Part shown: positions 56,317-64,000 of the stretch, piece by piece
How positions within the stretch are numbered: the first letter of the stretch is position 1
How the letters are laid out: the number at the start of each line of letters is the position of its first letter
Source of the DNA: Fragilariopsis cylindrus CCMP1102
Lineage: Eukaryota; Bacillariophyta; Bacillariophyceae; Bacillariales; Bacillariaceae
Assembly: GCA_900095095.1 (NCBI GenBank)
Contig: FMBT01000304.1
Location: 434,001-498,000 of the forward strand
Length of the DNA stretch: 64,000 nucleotides
Direction of reading: 5' to 3'
Program-made: the position numbers and the translations under genes
The notes under the pieces: generated by a model
What the model was told of the DNA's origin: nothing
Seen by the model: the letters and a program-made list of their open reading frames with translations, nothing else
The model's database searches: none

Positions 56317-57437
56317 ATGCTCAATTTCGCAAATACACAGCTGATGCTGCTGACGACGACTAACAATGCAACGGATAATGATAATGCTGTCATCATACCA
56401 CCACCCGCGTTGTCTACTTCGTTGTCTTCATCGTCACCATCCTTACCGCAATCTTCGTCACCTCTTCATCACCATCACTTGTTGGTAGAACTAAAACTGA
56501 CAACAATATAAATTCAATTTCTTTCCTTGCAGATCGTCCTACTACTGTTGAACAAATAATGACCTATCATACTTCTATTGCTGATAAAGTACTGGAAGAA
56601 AAAAATTCTTCAATCAGCAGTAAAACTGAAGAAAAAAACTCGTGCTACAATAATAAGCATGGTAGTACTTATGTGAATGATGATTCATTGAAAAAAGATG
56701 AAAAATGTAAAGATGCAACACAAAAAGTTTTCAATGATACATTACATGCACTTGATATTGATGCAAACAAATATAACAATAACAGTAACAATTCTAACAT
56801 TAGTAATAATAACAATGATAGTAGTAAAAGATCATCCGTTGAGAATCCTTCTCCTCATGCAGTACAAACAGGACCGTTAAAGAAAAAAATGAAGTTTTCT
56901 GACTTCATTTTATATTCTGGTGGTAATGGAAGAAATCTTAAACATTTCCAAAAACAATACTTGCATAATCAACAACAACGGCAACATTCCTCGACAACAA
57001 TAGTATCGCCAATTGTTGCTGTACCTTCTCGAACAATAACAGGAAAAGAAGCATCATCAGCAGTCGTCGCAGCCTCTACTGTAGATGCAGTTTCACCACC
57101 ATCATCACAAGCTATTCAACGCAAACAACAGCAGTTCCAACAACATCATATTGATATACAACAGCTTACATTCAAACAACATCTGCAACACCAAAAGGAA
57201 CTACAGCAATTTTTTCTACAGAATCAGCAGAAGGAAAAGGAAAAACTTCAGAAACAACAACAACAGCAGCAACAGCAACTACTGATCCACCACCTGGAAC
57301 AAAAACGGAGACAGCATCATCAACATCAGCAGCAGTATCAGCAGTATCAGCAGCAAGCACAACAGCAACAACAAATAGCACTAAATATGAGCCACAGCAA
57401 TAAATATGATTTATTCAAAATAAAAAGAGAGAGATAA
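56317..57437 (+). CDS. Gln/Asn-rich hypothetical protein (possible two-exon gene)
   Basis: The main frame runs from an ATG at 56559 (MTYHTSIADKVLEE) to 57437, 292 residues. The frame is open upstream to a good acceptor, TTTCCTTGCAG ending near 56531. An upstream ATG at 56317 starts a Ser/Pro/His-rich frame that reaches a GTAGAA donor-like site near 56485, but the phase does not fit cleanly, so the exon join is uncertain. The protein has a Lys-rich patch (GPLKKKMKFSDFILYS) and long Gln/His tracts resembling those of the HSF gene 3 kb downstream, but no DNA-binding domain is visible. It could be a transcriptional co-regulator, from composition only. Confidence 0.45.
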
Positions 57438-58334
57438 TCTAGAACTAAATAATAATAGACTACAGTAATAAACAAAGTTATGACCTTTAGATTAAACAGT
57501 AGTAGATGATGTCACTGGACAGTTTCATATTGGTTTTGCTAGTACTAGCTAGTAGTAACTTGTTGTGGCAATCAACGTCTAGCTAGCTGCAGTGGTTATA
57601 TATGTGAGTGTAGTGGGTGAGTGAGTTTTGAGTAGCTACAGTTAATCTAGCAACACCAGAATAGCCATTTTCCCTGTCGTTGCTGATACTGTACATTTAA
57701 CGAAAAAGTTAGAGACGCTGGTAAATATATATAGACTAGAAGACTGAATTATAAATTACGTCATAGTAGCCGGTGTTATTTGTGGTTGTACTGCAGAAAT
57801 ACTTTTTGAATCTTACTATTAGTAGCTACAGTAATGTATCGACCACGGTACTCAAACTGGGGAGCACTTTTTATCTTGCAGTTAAAAGCTTGCTTTAGTA
57901 GGTTGAAAATAGATGATTTTTGGTAAGCGCAACAGAAAGTATTCTATTGATGTTGTAAGCATTTTTGCTAAGTTGAAGTTCAAGTGATACAGTGAAATAG
58001 GAATACAGTACTTCACGAGATACTATCCATATACAGACCCGTATTATATAGGATATACGCACGGCAGAGTGTACTTCAACTTCTCATTCAATCACATTTT
58101 AAACAACTCAGCCCTAAAGCTAATTTTGTTTCGTTATTCTAGCTAATCTTACTTATTTATTTAATTTATATTCGCGGGTTTCATCAGCAAAATGCATTGG
58201 TAGAAACGAAACGCGCTTTCCTAATACGGTAGTACACATTTTAAGAAGTTTCTGAAGTACATAACTCGCAGAAACGAAAGTCAAACAACAAATGATAAAC
58301 AAATAACTGACCCACCAACAACAAACGAAGACTA
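57438..58334. other. Intergenic, nothing recognised
   Basis: TAGCTAG/CTAGTAG-type short words are common (57537-57600). No gene, RNA or element supported. Confidence 0.45.
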
Positions 58335-58818
58335 ATGACGACAGCCAAGATAGTAGAAGATTCGGTATGCTTCTCCAATAATAATAGTATTAATGACGCC
58401 AAAAACGGTCGGAACGACAATGTTACAAAGCTTTTATCGATGCTGCTGAACCTATGTTCGAGGAGTTACACTCCCGGGATGTTATTGCGAATATCTCGGC
58501 GTTGTGAATCGCGAATCGCGATAATAATTGGTCGAAATCTCTCTTGAAAATTTTTCAGATGACGGTCACTTATCAAAGGTCAAGGAAGTAGAACTGATCA
58601 ATCATGATGGGAAGATGATACGTGCCGTAGTGCAAAATATTATCGACGGAAAATATCTGGGCTTTCCAGAACAGGCTGGCATCGTTATAAATAACAAGGA
58701 CATTCTCTGGGACGCGGTCATCCAAGACGGAGATGAGGGTACCGAGTTGTCAAAAAAGGGAACTGCGTTAGTTGGGAAACAACGATCGAAGTTGTACAGC
58801 GGCGTTAGTTGCATATAA
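58335..58818 (+). pseudogene. Small hypothetical gene with frame breaks
   Basis: ATG 58335 starts MTTAKIVEDSVC and reads to NDNVTK near 58430. There the protein-like signal moves to another frame (AFIDAAEPMFEELHSRDVI) and ends at TGA near 58509. A third frame then gives VEISLENFSDDGHLSKV and a well-ordered stretch (VELINHDGKMIRAVVQ, DGKYLGFPEQAGIVINNKD, LWDAVIQDGDEGTELS) to the stop at 58818. Together these look like one gene of about 160 residues with two small frame changes. An intron ending TTTTTCAG at 58558 could explain the second but not the first. No family recognised. Codon use looks G+C-richer than neighbouring genes. Confidence 0.45.
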
Positions 58819-60259
58819 TAAAACAATATAAAGCGATAAAAATAAGTCAACTACTAGTAGAAAAATAAGTCAACTATTAGTAGAAAGATTAATCAATAAA
58901 GTGTCTACATTTCACTATTAGTACTAGGGATTCAATTTAGATTGGTTTCCGGGTGCGAGGTTTCCGTGTAAGCGTCATGTCACGAATATTATGGCATCTT
59001 GATGTGCGTCACTTCCTCACAACAATAAAAGATATCATATGGAGTTAACGTGTGGCTAATACACTGGACCTTTCTCTTCGAATCATCATGGTTCTGTATT
59101 GGAAGAAGGTATGGCTACAGAGGAGAGAGAAGACTCGTATGTTTTGATCTAATTCTGAAGGAGGATTAAATGAAGGCAGAATATGAATGGATAATAAGAT
59201 CCAATCCTCCAATTGAAAAGAGGGATACCTCCGCACAGCAATTGGAAATATTGGTAGAGATGTGTTGACCTATTGTTGCAACACAATCATCACGATGATG
59301 ATGATGATAATACAATTATAGGAGGAATAATTGTAATGGGAACATTAACAAAACGGGACCACGACGAACATTTCTTGGACTTCTTCTTTTTGTATTTGTA
59401 TTCTCATTTTTGGTATCAATAATATCCCGTGTGTGTTGCCTGTAGTAACTTGTTACTTGAACAGGAAAGAAAGGAGCAATGCACCATGAAATGAGAGAGG
59501 CAGGTACTTGGACGTAGAGTCGCGCCTTAGAATGCGACACGCCTTCACAATGGTGCATTCTTACTTAACAACATTCGATTCATTCATTCATTCTTTTACG
59601 TTCTTCGTTGAATTTAACTATATTGTAATTCTCGAACACGCATTTGTATTTCACCGTTTTATTACAATGGTACCCTTTTGAAAGGGTGAGTGAGTGAGAA
59701 CAATAAGTAGTGATTTATAAATGTTTTCTTTTTAGGTGTAAAATCTAAAAATAATAGAACAAAAAGAAGTACTACTTATCTATGAATTTTTTTGAACTTT
59801 CTAGATAAAAAATGTTTTCATTATTTCTTGTTCCTCGTTCTTTTTTTTTGTATTCTTTTGACTGAGCATTGATTGATTGCATACTACCCTTCTCGTTTTT
59901 CGCACTTACACCACACGACACGCGAAGCGAAGAGCGGGGAACAGATCGACTTCAACCCATTAACAAACGAACAGAACAGTTAGTCAAGAAAATTGACCTA
60001 CTGTAGAACAAAAAAAAGCGTAGGTTTTTAAAGTAGGACGGACGACCTGACCCACGATAGCAATGATTACGGAGAATTTGTGTTTATCATTTACAACGTC
60101 TACAGTACACTGCTCACCAGAAAAAAATGATCTAATTTCACAGTATACTTCAACAAGATATATTAATACTACTGTATCCGAGTCGTAAACCTATGCTACT
60201 AGCTACTAGCTACAATATAAAATAATCAAGAATCATCAGTCAAGACATAAAAGGTAAAG
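58819..60259. other. Intergenic, nothing recognised
   Basis: Short duplicated word AAAATAAGTCAACTA near 58841 and 58862. (GAT)n at about 59295-59309. No gene supported; the last 70 bases form the HSF gene leader. Confidence 0.5.
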
Positions 60260-62505
60260 ATGAATATTAATCGTCATTGTGGTGTTGGTATGAGTTCGGG
60301 TGGTAATCCACATCAACAGCAACAGACGTCCGGGTTTTCGTCGTCGTCTACTACTGACAAAAAGTCTGCTGCTGCTGCAGCTGCTTCTGCTGCTGCTTCT
60401 GCTTCTGGTCGTCATCATCCTCATCAATTTCATCAACAACAGCAGCAAGCATTATTCGTGGTAAAACAGCATCAACAGCAAGCATTATTCGTAAAACATC
60501 AACGCATGCAGCAGCAAGCATTTTTCCTAAAGCAACATCAACAACAGCAACTGCAAAAACAGCAACAGCAACAGCAACACCAACAATCGTTATTACTACA
60601 GTCATCCCCGTATCATTATTCTAATGCTGCTGCTTCCGCTGCTGCTTCCGCGACAACTACGACCCCAGTAGTCACTTCATCGTCCGCTTTTACTACTATT
60701 AGTACTATTATTGATCTTATTCAAGACAAAAATAAAGACGATGACAAGAATGACGATCTCGAAGATTATAATTATTATGATTTGGTGAAAGATAATTTAT
60801 GTTGGCTTATACCTACTGAAAGTAGTCGTGACAATAACAAAAGTTGTGCTACTGCTATATCTACTGCCACTACTGCTAATCATTACAGTGAAAGTATCAG
60901 TAGTCATTGTACTACATCGAATAATAAGGAAGGGTTAGATACTATGCATCGTCGTTACAATGGTCCATTATCACAAGTACGAAATATAAATAAAATGTCA
61001 ATAGCTGCACTTAGTAAAGAAAGTAAAAGGAATGAAATTAATATTATTAACAACAATAACTTCAAAAACACTAATATCCATAACAATAACAATAATATCA
61101 AGAATGATATTAATTCTAATTCTAATAATACTATGACTGCTACTATACGTCAACCGCATCATCCTCGTCAACATCCTCAACATGATATAACTGGTTTTCC
61201 ATCCAAACTTCATGATATGTTAGATGATGCTGATAAAAAAAATGGACAATATTCACATATTATATCCTGGTGCTTAGATGGGAAATCATTTATGATTAAA
61301 CAACCTGGTGAAGATACACCATTTGTAAATATAATATTAAAAAAATATTTTCGTCAAACAAAATATAAAAGTTTTTTAAGACAACTCCAAGGATATTGTT
61401 TCAGGTAAGTTAAATAGAAAGATACTATTTGTGTTCGTGTCGTATCGTGTCGTGTGGAAGCGCAACAAAAAAAAATTGTCAGTCATTATATAATACCCTT
61501 ATATTGATGCCTAGCTTTTCTACTGTATATATTATCTAAACTTTTTTTGTTGACAAAAATTTTATTCGCTACCTTTCCTATTTCTTTCTTCTTCCTTCAA
61601 CTTATGTATGCTACTAACTTACTAGACGCGTAACATCAGGTACTTTAAAAGGTTTATGTTCCCATCCATTATTCCAACGTGGTAGACGTTCATTATTATT
61701 ACAATGTAGTAATAATAGTGAGAGTAATAGTATACTGCCGCCATCATCAGTAATGCCAATGCGATCATCAGTAATGTATAATACTAGGAAAAACTCTACT
61801 AGTGAGAATCATATAAAAAATATGATGATCAAATATGGTCGTGCTTATAATAAGCAAGTAAAAAATAATGGTAATGGTAATGGTATACATACTAATAATA
61901 GTAGTACTAGTGCTCCTAGTAGTACTAGTGCTCCTAGTAGTAGAAGTAGGAATATTTGTGGTGTTGACTATTATGATAATCAATCAAATGATATCAATAA
62001 TAGTATCAATAGTACCAATGGTAACTTTGTTGCCACTGCTGCGGATGCTGCTGTGGATGCTGCTACTGCTATGGTTGTTGTCAATAATAATGATATCAAT
62101 TTATTGCATAATAATAAACGACAGAATAATAATATTGCTATAAATGTAATAAACGAGATTATGACTAAAGAAAAAGAAGAAGATGATAATAATAACAAGG
62201 GTAGTAGCAGCATCCGCAGCAGCAGCAGCAGCAGCAGAAGCAGAAGCAGCAACATTAACAATGTCAACAACAACAACAACAATGATGAAAAGATGATGAA
62301 TGATAACAATGATAATAACAATGGCAATAATAACTACGATGACCATCAAGACGATAACGATAACGAGAACAATCAACAAGATAATGAAGGTGAAGATGAA
62401 GATGATGATTGCCAACATGATTACATGTCTCTTTATCATATGGCAGCAGCAGTAGGCGACGATGATGATGACGATGATCACGATGATCAAGGTGTTTTTA
62501 ATTAA
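60260..62505 (+). CDS. Heat-shock-factor-type (HSF) DNA-binding protein, two exons
   Basis: ATG 60260. Exons 60260-61404 and 61626-62505 (intron GTAAGT..ACTAG) join in frame to 674 residues. The first ~310 residues are Gln/His/Asn/Ala-rich. The HSF DNA-binding domain spans about 312-405 and crosses the intron: GFPSKLHDMLDDAD, HIISWCLDGKSFMI, ILKKYFRQTKYKSFLRQLQG as recognition helix and following strand, then CSHPLFQRGRR. The intron lies inside the domain just after YCFR. Placing the domain in the middle rather than at the N-terminus is usual for diatom HSFs. Coiled-coil heptads for trimerisation are not evident. The C-terminal ~250 residues are Asn/Ser-rich and end in Asp/Glu runs that could activate transcription. 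Its targets are unknown; heat response is not implied by this expanded family. Confidence 0.9.
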
Positions 62506-62647
62506 CTATCTTTTAAAAAAAGTGTTACTGGTTAAACCTTAATAATCCCCCAAAAATAGCATAGAGGGGGTCCTCAAAATAAAATGTATTTGGGACAGAC
62601 ACAAAAATGTATTTAGGGACAAAAAAGGCCAAAAATGAATTCTAAAT
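62506..62647. other. Short spacer between HSF gene and element C
   Basis: A+T-rich 3' flank containing two near-repeats of AAAATGTATTTGGGACA/AAAATGTATTTAGGGACA just before the element begins. Confidence 0.6.
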
Positions 62648-64000
62648 ATAAAAGCTAAATCATGCCCAAAATTTTACTAGTATTTTTGTTAGTGTACAGT
62701 AGTATATAATAACAACTTTAGCATCAAGGATATACAACTGAAGAAAAATCTTCATGGAAAATTAAACCATGAATTGGATGGAGAACTGTTATATTCCTTA
62801 GTCTTGTAAAAGCCTACTGGTATCTCACAATGTAGGCTCACAACAAAATATCTCATTTGAAAGGGTTCCATAGGACAGCACCAGCTGGGTCAGGTGCATA
62901 AACATCCAAATAGTGTACTAGAACATTGTGTTTGCCTCCTACAACTTTTCTGATCCTATGGTTGTTGAATAAAATTCATTTTGCTGTTGCGGAAGGTACA
63001 CAAACAGCAAGATTTTTAATCAAAATGAACCACAAACAATCTCATTTGAAATAGTTGTAGAGGACAACACCAGCTAAGTCAGGCGCATAAACATCCAAAT
63101 AGTGTACTAGAACATTGTGTTTGCCTCCTACAACTTTTCTGATCCTATGGTTGAGGAATAAAATCCATTTTGCTGTTGCAGAAGGTACACAAACAGCAAG
63201 ATTTTTAATCAAAATGAACCAAAGAATATCTCATTTAAAAGGGTTCCATAAGACAACACCAGCTGGGTCAGGTGTACAAACATCCGCGTAGTGTACTAGA
63301 ACATTGTGTTGTTGTGGTAGGCACAAAAACAACTAGATGAACAAGAGATCCAGGTGTAGGTTGGTATGAAACACAATGGTTTAACAGTACCAGACAGATT
63401 GAATTTCTTTCACTCCTACTATCCCTGGTGCTTCATCATCACTTGACCAAAGTAATTCTGAATGGCATCATTTTTATCCCACAAATTCTCCAGTGAAGTT
63501 GGGTTATTGGAATATTAAACAACTTTGAATAATAGGATAAATAACTTCTCCTTAGGTGAATAATAAGATGAATAACTTCTCCTTAGGTTCTAGAACCAGT
63601 ATGGTGCACCAAAACACCACCCAATCATCCTTCTTATCTCCATAGGGGATGGATCAAGGGTCATGATTTCTCATAATTACCTTAGTCTTGCCTCCAGAAC
63701 ACAAAAATTCCATGCCCAAAAGTACCATTCAGAAATAGTCTGCCACAACATCAAAGAAAGGAATTGGACCATGGTTTCAATACCTAGATACCTTCCATAT
63801 ATACATATGGTCAAAATAAACCAATAATGCTTGGAACATCTGGAATATTGGTGGTTTAGTGGGACAGGGAACAATAGAATAGATATAAAATGGCACAAAA
63901 TGCGGCACATTGCAAAAGTACTTGAGATGCTACCCCGCCCATACCAGGTATGCTGAGTCCCAAATAAAATAGCTAGGCAGGAACCTAATTCATGAAGGTT
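62648..64000. mobile_element. Element C of the inverted-repeat family (runs off right edge)
   Basis: It begins ATAAAAGCTAAATCATGCCC and follows the 19937-20137 arm through TTTAGCATCAA, TTAGTCTTGTAAAAGCCTAC and TCTCACAATGTAGGCTCACA. Three diverged units of the 190-bp family come next (TCTCATTT at about 62850, 63040 and 63229, about 189 bp apart). The rest (63400-64000) is the reverse complement of 20700-21240 of element A, for example GACTCAGCA(C/T)ACCTGGTATG. The layout is arm, repeats, unique body, as in A read backwards. Confidence 0.72.

Noticed and set aside
61980-62490. Minus-strand Leu/Ile-rich frames under the HSF gene tail
   Set aside because: Antisense of Asn/Asp codon runs; there is no start context or domain.

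Overview
The window looks like nuclear DNA of a diatom, most likely a pennate species with an A+T-rich genome. The evidence is the mix of gene families: an HSF-type DNA-binding protein with long Gln/Asn-rich flanks, a helicase-associated (HA) repeat protein, a DUF6824-like protein, gametolysin-type M11 peptidases with PT-rich linkers, and proteins whose signal peptide is followed by a phenylalanine, as in plastid-targeted diatom preproteins. Short spliceosomal introns (about 120-260 nt, GT..AG) and heavy Asn/Gln/Ser/Asp low complexity fit this. The species cannot be named from the sequence alone.

Layout. 1-2008 (-) is a Cys-rich, GPCR-like receptor cut by the left edge; decayed relatives lie at 9.4-11.3 kb (-) and 39.6-40.6 kb (+). 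3.5-5.9 kb holds two unrecognised membrane or secreted proteins. 6.9-8.9 kb is an MFS sugar transporter (3 exons). 13.1-15.5 kb is an ATP-grasp gene with five introns and about seven single-base frame breaks. 16.8-19.0 kb is an HA-repeat protein, also frame-broken. 19.9-26.5 kb is a gene-free repeat block: inverted-repeat-bounded elements, a 190-bp tandem array with dimeric higher-order structure, and a nested 582-bp element flanked by TTAA. A third member of the family enters at 62.6 kb and runs off the right edge. 27.2-28.8 kb is a probable plastid protein. 31.6-34.7 kb is a DUF6824-like protein. 35.5-38.9 and 48.5-51.3 kb (both -) are two paralogous M11 metallopeptidases, duplicated together with their upstream regions. 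Between them lie a small probable plastid protein (43.0 kb), a cytochrome b561-type protein (44.6-46.1 kb, -) and a second probable plastid protein (47.1 kb). Then come an FNT formate/nitrite transporter (52.4 kb), a putative glycosyltransferase (54.3-55.6 kb, -), a Gln-rich protein (56.3 kb), a broken small gene (58.3 kb) and the HSF protein (60.3-62.5 kb).

The genes do not form one pathway. The recurring themes are surface or secreted proteins (receptor family, M11 proteases, transporters, cytochrome b561, glycosyltransferase), proteins probably sent to the plastid, and low-complexity regulators. The most informative structures are the nested repeat block, the M11 duplication with divergent C-terminal modules, and the receptor family caught in decay. 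Many coding regions carry isolated single-base frame breaks, often at short homopolymers. Both recent pseudogenisation and residual assembly indels would explain these, and this must be settled before any of these genes is called dead.
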